Below, in pieces: positions 1-8,862 of a stretch of DNA of 64,000 nucleotides. Every line of letters begins with the position of its first letter. The stretch's first letter is position 1. This DNA is from Nocardia veterana NBRC 100344 (lineage in GTDB: Bacteria; Actinomycetota; Actinomycetes; Mycobacteriales; Mycobacteriaceae). Under the pieces are notes generated by a model, which was not told the DNA's origin, ran no database searches, and saw nothing but the letters and a program-made list of their open reading frames with translations. The position numbers and the translations under genes were made by a program. Where the stretch lies: positions 62,001 through 126,000 of the forward strand of contig NZ_BAGM01000004.1 of the NCBI RefSeq assembly GCF_000308855.1, in the 5' to 3' direction.

Positions 1-751
1 GTCCTCGAACGCGCAACCCGACGTCACCACCGAAGGGCTGATCCGGGTCGCCGAGGAATACGACCTGATCTCCGATCTCGACGAACTGGTACTGCGCCGC
101 GCCTGTGCCGACGCGGCCCGGCTCCAGCAGACCTTCGCCCAACTCGATCTGACTCTCAACGTGAACGTCAGCGGGCTGGAGCTCGCCGAAACCGACTACG
201 CGGATCGGGTTTCGGGCATCCTCGCCGACACCGGCTGGCCCGCCGATCAGCTCGTTCTCGAGGTCACCGAGAGCGAGCTGGCCGCCGAATCCCAGACCGC
301 CATCGCGAATCTGCACGCCCTGCGCGACAGCGGCGTGCGTATCGCCATCGACGATTTCGGCACCGGTTACTCCTCGCTGAGCCGGTTGGCGACCATCCCC
401 AGCGATATCCTCAAGGTCGATCAGTCCTTCGTCGCCGCGATCCGGTCCGATTCGCCCGCCCCGCCGCTGCTGGGTGTGATCGCGGCGCTGAGCAAGTCGT
501 TGGATCTGCAGGTCATCGCCGAGGGAGTGGAAACCGAGTATCAGGCCGCCGTGCTGACCGAACTCGGATTCGCCCTCGCTCAGGGCTACCACTACAGCGA
601 CTCCCATCCGGTGTCCGAACTGATCAGCGATATGAACGAACATCGCGGCCTGGTCGGCGCCGCCGCCACCGAGCAGGATTTCGCCGCCAAGGGCTGGATA
701 CCGTTGGACAACAACGGCTTCGATCCGAAGGGCTCGAGCAATCGGAGCTGA
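1..751 (+). CDS. EAL-domain cyclic-di-GMP phosphodiesterase, C-terminal part (5' end outside window)
   Basis: The reading frame is open from base 2 of the window to the TGA at 749-751, so only the C-terminal part of the protein is seen. EAL-domain hallmarks are visible: the VNVSG strand, LEVTES with a metal-binding Glu, the IDDFGTGYSSL loop-6 motif, LKVDQSF with the conserved Lys, and VIAEGVET with the catalytic Glu. The EAL signature itself would lie just before the window. The family hydrolyses c-di-GMP to pGpG, and these residues suggest an active domain rather than a degenerate one. The last ~40 residues after QGYHYSDS form a short non-conserved tail. Upstream GGDEF, PAS or membrane segments cannot be judged. 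Confidence 0.9.
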   Translation, partial: SSNAQPDVTTEGLIRVAEEYDLISDLDELVLRRACADAARLQQTFAQLDLTLNVNVSGLELAETDYADRVSGILADTGWPADQLVLEVTESELAAESQTAIANLHALRDSGVRIAIDDFGTGYSSLSRLATIPSDILKVDQSFVAAIRSDSPAPPLLGVIAALSKSLDLQVIAEGVETEYQAAVLTELGFALAQGYHYSDSHPVSELISDMNEHRGLVGAAATEQDFAAKGWIPLDNNGFDPKGSSNRS

Positions 752-820
752 TCCGGCCGGCTCGCCACGCTCGGATCCGCTGCCCCGGGCAGGTGTGAGC
801 CACGGGCAGTCGCAACTACC

Positions 821-1852
821 GTGGCGGATATGACAGCCGACCGACCGGCCCGGCCCCGGGGTCGATTCGATCTGCAGCGGCGCATCGGTGTGCTGCTCGG
901 TCTGTGCTGCGGCGCCGGGGTCGCCGTGCAGGCGCGAATCAACGGTGACCTCGGCGACCGGATCGACGACGGAATCGCCGCAGCCGTCATCAGTTTCGGA
1001 TCCGGACTGATCCTGCTGGCGATCGTCTGCGGCGTTAGCCGACGGCTGCGCTCGGGACTGGGGGAGATCCGTCGATCGGTACGCACCGGGCCGCTGCGGT
1101 GGTGGCATCTGCTGGGCGGCCTGTGCGGTGCGTTCTTCGTTGCCTGTCAGGGACTTTCGGTGGCCACCATCGGGGTCACCGCCTTCACGATCGCGGTGGT
1201 CGCGGGCCAGCTGACCAGCGGACTCGTCGTGGACCGACTGGGCGTCGGACCGGCCGGTATCACGCCTGTGACGCCGGTGCGCCTCGGTGCGGCGGCGCTG
1301 GCGATCGGCGCGGTATGCCTTGCGGTGCTGGGTCGTTCCGGCGGCGATTCCGGTTCCGGTGCAGGCGCCGCCTACCTGCTGATCGCCCTGCCGGCGCTCG
1401 CCGGTCTCGGCCTGGCCTGGCAGCAGGCGGTCAACGGCAGGGTGGCCACGGTCGGCGGCCCGGTGCCGGCCACCACGATCAATTTCGCGACCGGTACCGC
1501 GGGCCTGCTGGTGGTGGAGGCGGTACAGATCGCGCGGATCGGTTGGCCGAGCGGGTTTCCCACCGAGCCGTGGTTGTATTTCGGCGGCGCGATCGGCGTG
1601 TTCTTCATCGCCGTGGCGGCGCTCATCGTCCGGTGGATCGGCGTTCTGCTGTTCGGCCTCACCTCGGTGTCCGGGCAGCTCATCGGTTCGGTGGTCCTCG
1701 ATGTCCTCGCCCCGGCCGGGACCCGGCTGTCGGTGCTGACCATCGTCGGCTGCGTGCTGACGCTGGTTGCCGCCGCGATCGCCGTCGTCGCACAGGGGCG
1801 GCACACCGGCAGCGACCGAAAGCCCGTCGAAAAGCGCCGAACACGAGCGTGA
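821..1852 (+). CDS. DMT-superfamily membrane transporter, YdcZ/DUF606 type
   Basis: This is a 343-residue, strongly hydrophobic protein with about ten predicted helices in two halves. Each half begins with a GxxxAxQxxxNG-like motif: GVAVQARINGDL near residue 35 and LAWQQAVNGRVA near residue 200. The internal duplication and motif are typical of the DUF606/YdcZ branch of the drug/metabolite transporter superfamily, whose substrates are mostly unknown. The start is taken at GTG 821; an in-frame ATG at 830 is equally possible because no clear ribosome-binding site is present. It ends one base before the stop of the convergent tetR gene, so the two share no intergenic terminator. Confidence 0.8.
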   Translation: MADMTADRPARPRGRFDLQRRIGVLLGLCCGAGVAVQARINGDLGDRIDDGIAAAVISFGSGLILLAIVCGVSRRLRSGLGEIRRSVRTGPLRWWHLLGGLCGAFFVACQGLSVATIGVTAFTIAVVAGQLTSGLVVDRLGVGPAGITPVTPVRLGAAALAIGAVCLAVLGRSGGDSGSGAGAAYLLIALPALAGLGLAWQQAVNGRVATVGGPVPATTINFATGTAGLLVVEAVQIARIGWPSGFPTEPWLYFGGAIGVFFIAVAALIVRWIGVLLFGLTSVSGQLIGSVVLDVLAPAGTRLSVLTIVGCVLTLVAAAIAVVAQGRHTGSDRKPVEKRRTRA

Positions 1853-1853
1853 T

Positions 1854-2450
1854 TCACGCCCGGAAGGCGCGCAGCGTGTGCTCGACCAGCGCATCGGCAT
1901 AGGCGTCGTCGAGCGGTCCGGAGCGCAGCAGCCAGCGTTGATAGACCGGGGCGTAGAGCATCTCGAGCAGGAGGTCGAGGTCGGCGTCGGCGCGCAGCTG
2001 CCCCGCCCGCTGTGCACTGCGCAGCCGTACCTTCTTGGCCTCGTCGACCGGGCGCCGGAGCTGCAGGTCGTACTGCTCGGCCAACTCCGGGTCGTTGATG
2101 ATCTCGGTGTTGAGGGCGCGCACGGGTTTCTCGAACTCGGCATCGGCGAATTCCGCGACCGTCGCCCGCAGCACGAGTTTCAGATCGGCCTCGATATCGC
2201 CGGTGTCCGGAAGGACGATCTGGCCGTCCGTCTCGCTCAGGCCGAGAAACGACTCGAAGATCACCGCACCTTTCGACGGCCACCAGCGGTAGATCGTCTG
2301 CTTGCCCACGCCCGCCCGGGCGGCGATGGCCTCGATCGACACCTTGCGGTATCCGACTTCGGAGAGCAGTTCGCGAGTGGCCGCCAGGATCGCCCGGCGC
2401 GACCGTTCGCTGCGCCGGGAACCGCCGGGTCGGCTCTTGGATTCGGGCAT
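1854..2450 (-). CDS. TetR/AcrR-family transcriptional regulator
   Basis: This 198-residue protein has a basic N-terminus followed by a typical TetR helix-turn-helix at about residues 18-62 (AILAATRELLSEVGYRKVSI, then IAARAGVGKQTIYRWWPSK). The remainder is a helical ligand-binding domain resembling the TetR_C_11 class. The gene is divergent from the SDR gene at 2563, and the 112-bp intergenic region holds two GACGAGACGG(A/T)CCGT elements, so it probably represses the SDR gene and itself. The ligand is unknown. The gene converges on the transporter at 821-1852 with a 1-base gap. Confidence 0.9.
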   Translation of the reverse strand: MPESKSRPGGSRRSERSRRAILAATRELLSEVGYRKVSIEAIAARAGVGKQTIYRWWPSKGAVIFESFLGLSETDGQIVLPDTGDIEADLKLVLRATVAEFADAEFEKPVRALNTEIINDPELAEQYDLQLRRPVDEAKKVRLRSAQRAGQLRADADLDLLLEMLYAPVYQRWLLRSGPLDDAYADALVEHTLRAFRA

Positions 2451-2477
2451 GCGAGGACCCTAGCACGCAAACGAGAC

Positions 2478-2492
2478 GAGACGGTCCGTGTT
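2478..2492. promoter_or_regulatory. Putative TetR operator, half-degenerate copy
   Basis: GAGACGGTCCGT at 2478-2489 matches twelve positions of the perfect palindrome at 2530-2544, with the A/T centre flipped. Its right end (gtt) breaks the symmetry. Both copies are preceded by the same GAC/GAG extension. It lies just upstream of a TTGACA hexamer, in the shared TetR/SDR intergenic region. Confidence 0.55.
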
Positions 2493-2521
2493 GACAACGG
2501 CGCGTTGCGACTCCACACTAT
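2491..2521 (+). promoter_or_regulatory. Candidate sigma70-type promoter for the SDR gene
   Basis: A perfect TTGACA lies at 2491-2496. The best -10 candidate is CACTAT at 2516-2521, with a 19-base spacer; tighter spacings give poorer hexamers. The elements sit between the two TetR-like operator copies, an arrangement expected for repression by promoter occlusion. The start site is inferred, not measured. Confidence 0.45.
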
Positions 2522-2529
2522 GTCGAGAC

Positions 2530-2544
2530 GAGACGGACCGTCTC
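2530..2544. promoter_or_regulatory. Putative TetR operator, perfect 15-bp palindrome
   Basis: GAGACGG-A-CCGTCTC is fully symmetric around position 2537. It lies directly upstream of the AGGAGG ribosome-binding site (2549-2554) of the SDR gene. With the related copy at 2478 the centre-to-centre distance is about 52 bp. The divergent tetR gene next door is the obvious candidate binder. Confidence 0.65.
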
Positions 2545-2562
2545 ATTTAGGAGGACGCGATA

Positions 2563-3387
2563 ATGACCACCGGTAAAACCTGGTTCATCACCGGCGCTTC
2601 GCGCGGCCTGGGCCGCGCATTCGCCGAGGCGGCGTTGCAGGCGGGCGATCGCGTGGTGGCCGCCGCTCGCCATATCGAACCGCTGCGCGATCTGGTCGCC
2701 GCCTACTCCGACCGCGCTGCTTCGCTGGCACTGGACATTTCCGACCGCCGCGCCGTCTTCGCGGGGGTGGAGCAGGCGATTTCGACGTTCGGTGGGCTCG
2801 ATGTCGTGGTGAACAACGCGGGTGGCCTGCTGTACGGAATGGTCGAGGAGGCGACCGAGGAGCAGATCCGCGCACATCTGGATGTGAACTTCTTCGGCGC
2901 GGTCTGGGTCACCCAGGCCGTCGTCCCGCAGCTGCGCAAGCAGGAGGGGCACGGACGCATCCTGAACGTCACCTCGATGGGTACGGCCGGCGGGATGGCC
3001 GCCGTGGGCTACTACGGCGCCGGCAAGTCGGCGCTCGCCGCGCTGACCGAAGCCTTGGCGATGGAGGTCGAGCCGTTCGGCATCAAGGTCACCAACCTCG
3101 AGATGGGCGGCTACGACACCGGGCTGTTCACAACCGGAACCACCGCCACCGAACCCCGGCCGGAGTACGACGCGCTGCGCGAGGAGTTGGCGCGTCTGTG
3201 GGGCGACGAAACCGGACCGGCGCCGAGTTCGGCGGCGCCGGTGATTCTGCGACTGGCCGAACTTCCCGATCCGCCCCGCCGCCTGGTCGTGGGCAGCACC
3301 TCTTACGACCAGGTCGGTGAGCTGTACGCGGCCCGGGCCGAAGGGTATCGGCAGTGGGAGTCGCTCAGCCGGTTGGCACCGGGCTGA
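2563..3387 (+). CDS. Short-chain dehydrogenase/reductase (classical SDR)
   Basis: This 274-residue protein has the classical SDR fold signature: TGASRGLG cofactor-binding motif near residue 10, NNAGG near residue 84, the catalytic Ser in NVTSMG, and the YYGAGK Tyr-x3-Lys pair near residue 150. The family oxidises or reduces alcohols and ketones with NAD(P)(H); the substrate cannot be told from sequence. A strong AGGAGG site precedes the ATG by 8 bases. The divergent TetR gene and paired operators suggest induction by a small molecule that may also be the substrate. Confidence 0.9.
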   Translation: MTTGKTWFITGASRGLGRAFAEAALQAGDRVVAAARHIEPLRDLVAAYSDRAASLALDISDRRAVFAGVEQAISTFGGLDVVVNNAGGLLYGMVEEATEEQIRAHLDVNFFGAVWVTQAVVPQLRKQEGHGRILNVTSMGTAGGMAAVGYYGAGKSALAALTEALAMEVEPFGIKVTNLEMGGYDTGLFTTGTTATEPRPEYDALREELARLWGDETGPAPSSAAPVILRLAELPDPPRRLVVGSTSYDQVGELYAARAEGYRQWESLSRLAPG

Positions 3388-3500
3388 GCGGTGGACTAAT
3401 CGTGCGAACCCGCGCCGATCTCGCGGAAATCCGCTGATCGGTCCCGGGTTTGCCCGAAAAGCTCGCCCCGATCAGTGTGGCGCCGACCGATCGCGGCGAA

Positions 3501-5057
3501 TCAGAGCTTGCGCGACCGTAGTTCGTGTCCCTTGGAGGTCTTGCAGCGCCCGGACTCCAGGTCCCACTGCCACCCGTGCAGATTGCAGGTGAGGGTATTG
3601 CCCTCCACCACACCGAATTTCGAGAGATCGGCCTTCAGGTGCGGGCAGCGCCGCTGCACTTCCCAGCCGGCGAGCTCGGTGGACGCGGAATCGTCGTGCG
3701 CCTCGGCGAACCAACCGTCGGCGTAGGCGATGCGCTCGTCGGTGAGGCATTTGAAGAAGGTGTAGAGGAATTCGTTGTAGCCGCCGATCCGCCAGGCCTG
3801 GAAGCGGGTCGACAGGAAGATCGTGTTCACCCAGTCGGGCTCGTTGTCGCGCAGGACGGTCCGCACCAGCTGGGGATCGATGCGGAAGCCGTACCGATAG
3901 CGGCCTTCGCCCTCGATCGGGCCACGCACCAGTCGCTTCGGGAAGTCGAGAACGACGGTTTCCTCGCCCAGTACCAGCCCGACCGGATAACCGATGCCGT
4001 CGCAGATCAGATCGCTCTGCGCCATGATCGGCTCGAACAGCTCCTTGAGCCGCGGCAGTAACGGCGTACCGTCATCGGTTGCCCACGAAGCCTTTTCGCG
4101 TTCGACCACCGGCGCCATGCGCTGCGCCATCCGTTCGATGTAGCCGGCCTTGTCGTCGTAGATCTCGGCCGGATCGAACGGATGGGTCAGGTTCAGTTCC
4201 TTACCGCGCACATCCGCGACGGAACCCGGAATCATCAGCACGCCACCGGAATTCCCGTGGATGCGCATCTGTTCGAGGAATACCATCTGGTCCGGGAAGA
4301 TATTCCCGTTGTCGGCGGAGTAGCGGTTCTCGCCGTCGTCGTTGAGATAGCGCAGCTCGTCGTCGAGGAACACCGGCGGTCCGGCCGAGGGCACCACCCA
4401 GGTGGCGCCCACCTGCTCGATATAGCTGCGCGCGCGGTCCATCCCGCGCTGACGCTTCTGCTTGCCGAAGTTGGCCTTGGTCTTGCTCGGGATGTCGTAG
4501 ACCATCGGGTACCAGATGGCGCCCGAGTACTGCAGCAGGTGGATGTCGACATGTCCGAACTGCTCGTGCAGGACCTCCATGTCGACCGGCCGCGCATCGT
4601 TCATGTTGAAGCACACGGTCTCGCGATCGGAGACGACCAGGCCGGAATCGCCGATCGGCCCGTCGGCCGGCGCCCGCAGCGCGATGATCATGATGTCCAG
4701 CTCGTGCCCGTCCCGGCCGGTGATCGTGTGCTTCACCGAGTCCTGGGTTTCGAAGAACTTGTGGAACCCGAGCTTCTCCAGTTCGCGCTGCAGATCCGGC
4801 ACCGGATAGTCCGGCAGCAGGACGGTCGCGTCCTTGTTCACATGGTCGAGCAGATTCTTGGCGTCGAAGTGGTCGCGATGCAGATGTGAGACGTAGAGGA
4901 AATCGCAGTTGCCCAGCTCGTCCCAGTCCAGCCCGGTGTTGTCCGGGAACGGCACCCAGGACGCGAAGTAGGCCGGGTTCACCCACGGATCACAGAGGAT
5001 CGTCCCGGCCGCGGTGCGGATATGGAATCCGGCATGTCCGACGCTGGTGATCTGCAC
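3501..5057 (-). CDS. Metallo-beta-lactamase fold protein with C-terminal Rieske [2Fe-2S] domain
   Basis: This is a 518-residue two-domain protein. The N-terminal half has the MBL metal motif SHLHRDHFD (HxHxDH) near residue 60. The C-terminal ~50 residues form a Rieske-type cluster site, with CPH in the QRRCPHL segment and [10 protein letters not shown] providing the second Cys/His pair. This architecture is related to CMP-N-acetylneuraminate hydroxylase-like proteins and matches the M. tuberculosis Rv3818 type as remembered. A redox or hydroxylating role is inferred and no substrate is known. It is divergent from the ABM-like gene at 5253 and has no obvious co-transcribed partner. Confidence 0.85.
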   Translation of the reverse strand: MQITSVGHAGFHIRTAAGTILCDPWVNPAYFASWVPFPDNTGLDWDELGNCDFLYVSHLHRDHFDAKNLLDHVNKDATVLLPDYPVPDLQRELEKLGFHKFFETQDSVKHTITGRDGHELDIMIIALRAPADGPIGDSGLVVSDRETVCFNMNDARPVDMEVLHEQFGHVDIHLLQYSGAIWYPMVYDIPSKTKANFGKQKRQRGMDRARSYIEQVGATWVVPSAGPPVFLDDELRYLNDDGENRYSADNGNIFPDQMVFLEQMRIHGNSGGVLMIPGSVADVRGKELNLTHPFDPAEIYDDKAGYIERMAQRMAPVVEREKASWATDDGTPLLPRLKELFEPIMAQSDLICDGIGYPVGLVLGEETVVLDFPKRLVRGPIEGEGRYRYGFRIDPQLVRTVLRDNEPDWVNTIFLSTRFQAWRIGGYNEFLYTFFKCLTDERIAYADGWFAEAHDDSASTELAGWEVQRRCPHLKADLSKFGVVEGNTLTCNLHGWQWDLESGRCKTSKGHELRSRKL

Positions 5058-5252
5058 GAAGAAGTCCCTCCTGAACCGTTGCCAGCCATCCAGGGTAGCT
5101 GCTGGGTTCGGTACCCGGACAGCCCGAGGGCGCTTTCGGCGGGATCGATGCCGGTTAATTCCGAGCTATTGCTATCGCGGGCGCGCCGGAGAAGTCTGAT
5201 GTGCATCGGTGGCGCCACCGGGGCGCTGCCCCGAACACAGAGGAAGTGGATC

Positions 5253-5879
5253 GTGTACGCACGTTCTACGACTATTCGAGCGCAAGTTTCCGCAATCGAC
5301 GCCGGCATCGCGCATATGCGCGACGAGGTGATGCCGGCCCTGGAGGACATGCCCGGCTGTATCGGGATGTCGTTGCTGGTCGACCGGCAGTCCGGTCGCT
5401 GCATCGCGACCACGTCGTGGGAATCCGAGGACATGATGCGCGGGAGCGCCGAGCGGGTGCGCTCACTCCGGGAGCGCGCAGTCCGGATGTTCGGCGCCGA
5501 GGACGCGCGGGTCGAGCAGTGGGAGGTCGGCGCCATGCACCGCGACCACCCCACCCGTGCGGGCGCGTGTGCCCAGCTCACCTGGGCCAAGGCCGACGAT
5601 CTCGGTCGTTTCGCCGACGCGGTCGAGACCTACAAGTCCATGGTGGCGCCGCAGCTGGAACAGATGCCGGGCTTCTGCGCCACCAGCCTGCTGGTCGACC
5701 GGGCGAGCGGCCGCGGGGTCGCGTGCGAGACCTTCGACAGCTACGACGCGATGGAACGCAACCGTGAACAACTCGCGGCGCTGCGCCGCGAAGGCACCCG
5801 CCGAGCAGGCGTCGATGTGCTCGAGGTCGGCGATTTCGAAGTCGCCCTGGCACATCTGCGCGTCCCAGAACTGGTGTGA
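5253..5879 (+). CDS. Tandem ABM-like (dimeric alpha-beta barrel) protein
   Basis: The protein is 208 residues from GTG 5253, chosen because a purine-rich AGAGGAAG lies 6-14 bases upstream and the upstream extension of the frame looks non-coding. Two homologous halves are visible: [17 protein letters not shown] at residue 33 and [17 protein letters not shown] at residue 138, a 105-residue period. Each half ends in an ExWEV- or DVLEVGDF-type strand. This is the layout of fused antibiotic-biosynthesis-monooxygenase/dimeric ferredoxin-like barrels. The members range from monooxygenases to heme-degrading and purely structural proteins, so no reaction is assigned. It diverges from the Rieske/MBL gene across 195 bp. 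Confidence 0.7.
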   Translation: MYARSTTIRAQVSAIDAGIAHMRDEVMPALEDMPGCIGMSLLVDRQSGRCIATTSWESEDMMRGSAERVRSLRERAVRMFGAEDARVEQWEVGAMHRDHPTRAGACAQLTWAKADDLGRFADAVETYKSMVAPQLEQMPGFCATSLLVDRASGRGVACETFDSYDAMERNREQLAALRREGTRRAGVDVLEVGDFEVALAHLRVPELV

Positions 5880-5999
5880 GGCGCCCGGACGGCGTCGTCG
5901 TCGCGACGGCGTCGTTCGCGCTCGATCGGGCTCGTTCGCGCCGAATCATCTGTAGCGGCCTCATCCAGGGCCGTGACCCCGATCTATGGCGGCACCGAG

Positions 6000-6920
6000 T
6001 CACGCGCCGCCGGCCGACACGTCGCCGATGCAGTAGCCGTCGTCGGTCGCCTTCACGGTGTATGTCCGTTCCTGCTGTGCTCCGCCCGCGGTGACCGTGG
6101 CCGAGACCGTGAGATAGGTCCCGTTCAGGACGCTGGAGCTGAGCGACTGGTCGGCGAAGGCCGTCGGCGCGGCGAGCTTGGCCGCATTCGTCGCCAGCGG
6201 AGCACGCGCACTGCGTCCGGTGCCGTTCGGATCCCATGCGGTGGCGACGCTGCACACCAGTGGATGGGTGCTCTCCTCGTCCGCCGGGTCCACCGGGTGC
6301 CCGGTCTGCCGGGCCAGGTAACGCCGCACGATATGGCGCGCATCGGCGGCCTGGGCCTCGGTGCTGGTGCCGAACCCGATCTCGGCACCGCCGGGATAGA
6401 CCCGCGGGCAGGCGTAACCGGTCGCGATATCCGTCCGTTCGGCGACGACGGTCACCCCATCGGCAGCCGACTTCCACACGATCGCGGTGCCGTTGTCGGT
6501 ACCCGGCTGGGCGAGGGCGGACAGGATCGCCGTCTTGTCGGCGTACATGGTGTCCACGTTGCGGGGTGCCATGGTCCAGCACTTGGCTTCCAATTCCGCG
6601 GGCGCCAGTTTCTGCAGATCCGCGGCCCAGCGCCCGACCGCTTCGGTGGCGCGTGCGTCCGCTGTCACCAGCGCGATCGTGACGGAGGACGAATCGGCGG
6701 GGGTCGGATTCGGTGTTTCCGACGCGGTCGCGGTCGCCGATTGCGTTGTGGCCGAACCGGAATCGCGGTGATAGTCGGTGCCCTCGATGCCGACCTGGGA
6801 GTCGCACGCGGCCAGCACGGTCGCGGCCAGCACCGCCGGCACCGCCGCCCACCACGCCACGCCGGTACGTCCTCGTGGCTTCCGTCCGCCTGCACCCGAT
6901 GCTGGACTGGGGCTTTCCAC
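6000..6920 (-). CDS. Secreted lipoprotein of unknown function
   Basis: The protein is 306 residues from GTG 6920, chosen because ACGAGG precedes it by about 9 bases; the frame stays open further upstream, but into the divergent acyltransferase gene. A basic n-region, the hydrophobic stretch AVPAVLAATV and the lipobox LAAC predict a lipid-anchored exported protein. A Ser/Thr-rich linker follows, then a ~220-residue globular domain with several Cys residues (CWTM, YACPRV, LVCSVA, YCIGD) that could form disulfides. No family is recognised. It is divergent from the acyltransferase at 6990, with 69 bp between starts. Confidence 0.7.
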   Translation of the reverse strand: MESPSPASGAGGRKPRGRTGVAWWAAVPAVLAATVLAACDSQVGIEGTDYHRDSGSATTQSATATASETPNPTPADSSSVTIALVTADARATEAVGRWAADLQKLAPAELEAKCWTMAPRNVDTMYADKTAILSALAQPGTDNGTAIVWKSAADGVTVVAERTDIATGYACPRVYPGGAEIGFGTSTEAQAADARHIVRRYLARQTGHPVDPADEESTHPLVCSVATAWDPNGTGRSARAPLATNAAKLAAPTAFADQSLSSSVLNGTYLTVSATVTAGGAQQERTYTVKATDDGYCIGDVSAGGA

Positions 6921-6974
6921 TGCGCTGAACCTCGTTTCCTGTGCGGCGGTCGGTAGCGAAAATGTGACAGCGAC

Positions 6975-6992
6975 TACGCTAGCGGAATTGTG
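6975..6992 (+). promoter_or_regulatory. Candidate -10 element with a leaderless GTG start
   Basis: TACGCT at 6975-6980 fits the TANNNT actinobacterial -10 pattern and ends nine bases before the GTG at 6990. No Shine-Dalgarno sequence is seen between them. This is the expected geometry for a leaderless mRNA beginning at or near the start codon. Confidence 0.45.
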
Positions 6993-7778
6993 GAACCCGT
7001 ATACCGGACGATCATCGGCCTGGCCCGGACCGTCTTCTTCGTACAGGGACTGAAATTCGACGTCAGGGGGGCGGAGAACATCCCCGCGGAGGGGGGCGCC
7101 GTCATCACGATCAACCACACCGGCTATATGGACTTCACCTATGCGGGCCTGCCCGCGCGGACGCCGAAGCGGTACATCCGGTTCATGGCGAAGAAGGAAG
7201 TTTTCGACAACCCGATCTCCGGGCCGATCATGCGTACATTGCGGCATATCCCGGTCGATCGGGGTGCCGGTGCGGACTCCTACAAGGCGGCCGTGGAGTA
7301 CCTGCGCCGCGGCGAGCTGGTCGGGGTCTATCCCGAGGCCACCATCAGTCGCAGCTTCGAGATCAAGGAATTCAAATCGGGTGCGGCGCGCATGGCGATC
7401 GAAGCCGGTGTGCCGATCATCCCGATGACGATCTGGGGTGCGCAGCGAGTGTGGACGAAGGGGCATCCGAAACGCCTGGGCCGCACCAATACTCCGATCT
7501 CGATCGCGGTCGGTGAACCCATTCGGCCGCCCGCCGAAGCCGACGAGCAGGCGGTCGCCGAACTCACCCGGACTGTCCGCTCCACCATGCAGGAGATGCT
7601 GCTCGGGCTGCAGCAGGACTACCAGCACGAGCCCGGCGCCTACTGGGTTCCGGCCCGCCTCGGCGGTAGCGCACCGACACTGGAGGAAGCCGACGCCATG
7701 GACGCGGCCGAGGCGCAGGCGAAAGCCGAGGCACGCGCGGCACGCCGAGCGGCCGAGGCGGGAGGCGCCGACTCCTGA
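6990..7778 (+). CDS. Lysophospholipid/1-acylglycerol-3-phosphate acyltransferase family (PlsC-like), copy 1
   Basis: This 262-residue protein has the PlsC motifs: NHTGYMDF (the HX4D catalytic pair) near residue 37, the substrate-binding segment FMAKKEVF, VDRGAG, and YPEATIS near residue 114. These enzymes transfer acyl groups to lysophosphatidate or related acceptors at the inner membrane face. The C-terminus is a charged Ala/Glu/Arg helix. Copy 2 follows 38 bases downstream and is clearly paralogous (the segment FKSGAARMAIEA occurs in both), so the pair is likely one transcript. M. tuberculosis has three such genes (Rv3814c-Rv3816c, from memory) in the matching position. Confidence 0.9.
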   Translation: MEPVYRTIIGLARTVFFVQGLKFDVRGAENIPAEGGAVITINHTGYMDFTYAGLPARTPKRYIRFMAKKEVFDNPISGPIMRTLRHIPVDRGAGADSYKAAVEYLRRGELVGVYPEATISRSFEIKEFKSGAARMAIEAGVPIIPMTIWGAQRVWTKGHPKRLGRTNTPISIAVGEPIRPPAEADEQAVAELTRTVRSTMQEMLLGLQQDYQHEPGAYWVPARLGGSAPTLEEADAMDAAEAQAKAEARAARRAAEAGGADS

Positions 7779-7816
7779 CCACAGGGGTCGGCCGGGCAGT
7801 ACCAGGAGTTTCACCG

Positions 7817-8569
7817 ATGACGCGAGAGCCGGTTTTCGACGTCCTCACGGGGTTGGTCCGCGCCATCTTCTGGGCGCAGGGCCTGAAGATCGATATCGCC
7901 GGCGGCGAGAACATCCCGCGCAGCGGCGGTGCGGTGCTGGCCGTGAACCACACCGCGTACCTGGATTTCATGGAGGTCGGCCTGGTCGGCCGCGAGTCCG
8001 GTCGCAACGTCCGCTACATGATGAAAGCCGAGCTGGAACACGGCATCGTCGGCTGGCTGATGAAGCAGTGCAAGGCGATCGGGGTCGACCGCACCGCCGG
8101 CGCCGAGTCGTATGCGCGTGCGGTGGCCGCGCTGCGCGACGGTGAGATCGTCGTCGTCTATCCCGAGGCCACCATTTCCCGCAGCTTCGAGCTGAAGGAA
8201 TTCAAATCCGGCGCCGCCCGCATGGCCATTGAAGCCGACGTCCCGATCATCCCGATGACGATCTGGGGCGCTCAGCGCATCTGGACCAAGGACATCCCGA
8301 AACAGCTGGGCCGCCACAACTTCCCGATCAACATCCGGGTGGGCGAGCCGATCGCGCCCTTCGAGCCGGCCGACGACCTCACCACCGAATTGCGTTCCCG
8401 CATGGAGAAATTGCTGGACGCGGCGCAGCGCGACTACGAGATGCCGCAGGGCGCACGATGGGTTCCGGCCCGATTGGGCGGCACGGCACCGACTCCGGAG
8501 CAGGCGAAGGTGCTCGAGCGCGAGGAATTGGAACGGCGCCGAGCGAAGGCCGCCCGTACCCAGCGCTGA
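7817..8569 (+). CDS. PlsC-like acyltransferase, copy 2
   Basis: This 250-residue paralogue of the preceding gene shares long identical segments with it. HX4D is seen as NHTAYLDF near residue 43, VDRTAG near residue 94 and YPEATISR near residue 115. The start is the ATG at 7817. The two copies differ mainly in the region after the first motif (MEVGLVGRESGRN against the shorter equivalent), which may set acceptor or acyl preference. It is probably co-transcribed with copy 1. Confidence 0.9.
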   Translation: MTREPVFDVLTGLVRAIFWAQGLKIDIAGGENIPRSGGAVLAVNHTAYLDFMEVGLVGRESGRNVRYMMKAELEHGIVGWLMKQCKAIGVDRTAGAESYARAVAALRDGEIVVVYPEATISRSFELKEFKSGAARMAIEADVPIIPMTIWGAQRIWTKDIPKQLGRHNFPINIRVGEPIAPFEPADDLTTELRSRMEKLLDAAQRDYEMPQGARWVPARLGGTAPTPEQAKVLEREELERRRAKAARTQR

Positions 8570-8597
8570 CGGACTTGCGAATGCCGAGCACGTCACC

Positions 8598-8840
8598 GTG
8601 GCAACCGGACGCACGGGAGCGGACGGGTCGCCGGAGCTCTATTCGTCGTGGTACCTGCCGAAATATCCGCTGAAATGGGATGAAGTCACCAACTCCTACT
8701 CTCAGGTGACCGATTCGGTGCAGATCACGACGGTCGACGAGTTGACGAACGGGATGTACGCCATGCGCAACAACAAAGGTAAGCCCATCCACGACCCCGA
8801 TGTACCCTTCGAGATCATTTTCGGACGTGGTCCGTGGTGA
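8598..8840 (+). CDS. Small protein of unknown function
   Basis: This 80-residue ORF starts at GTG 8598 with no clear ribosome-binding site. Its composition is protein-like and unlike a high-GC shadow: SWYLPKYPLKWDEV and VPFEIIFGRGPW are rich in aromatics, Ile, Lys and Asn. It lies 28 bases after the acyltransferase pair on the same strand and converges on the MFS gene. No domain is recognised and a truncated remnant of a larger gene is possible. Confidence 0.45.
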   Translation: MATGRTGADGSPELYSSWYLPKYPLKWDEVTNSYSQVTDSVQITTVDELTNGMYAMRNNKGKPIHDPDVPFEIIFGRGPW

Positions 8841-8862
8841 CCGACGCAGAGTAGTCCGGGCA

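Noticed and set aside
1372-2466. 364-codon minus-strand frame across the tetR and transporter genes
   Set aside because: It runs over two genes with clear families in other frames and shows no domain of its own.
3442-3490. Terminator between the SDR and Rieske genes
   Set aside because: CTGATCGG and CCGATCAG can pair, but the loop is about 26 bases with poor internal pairing, too weak to call.
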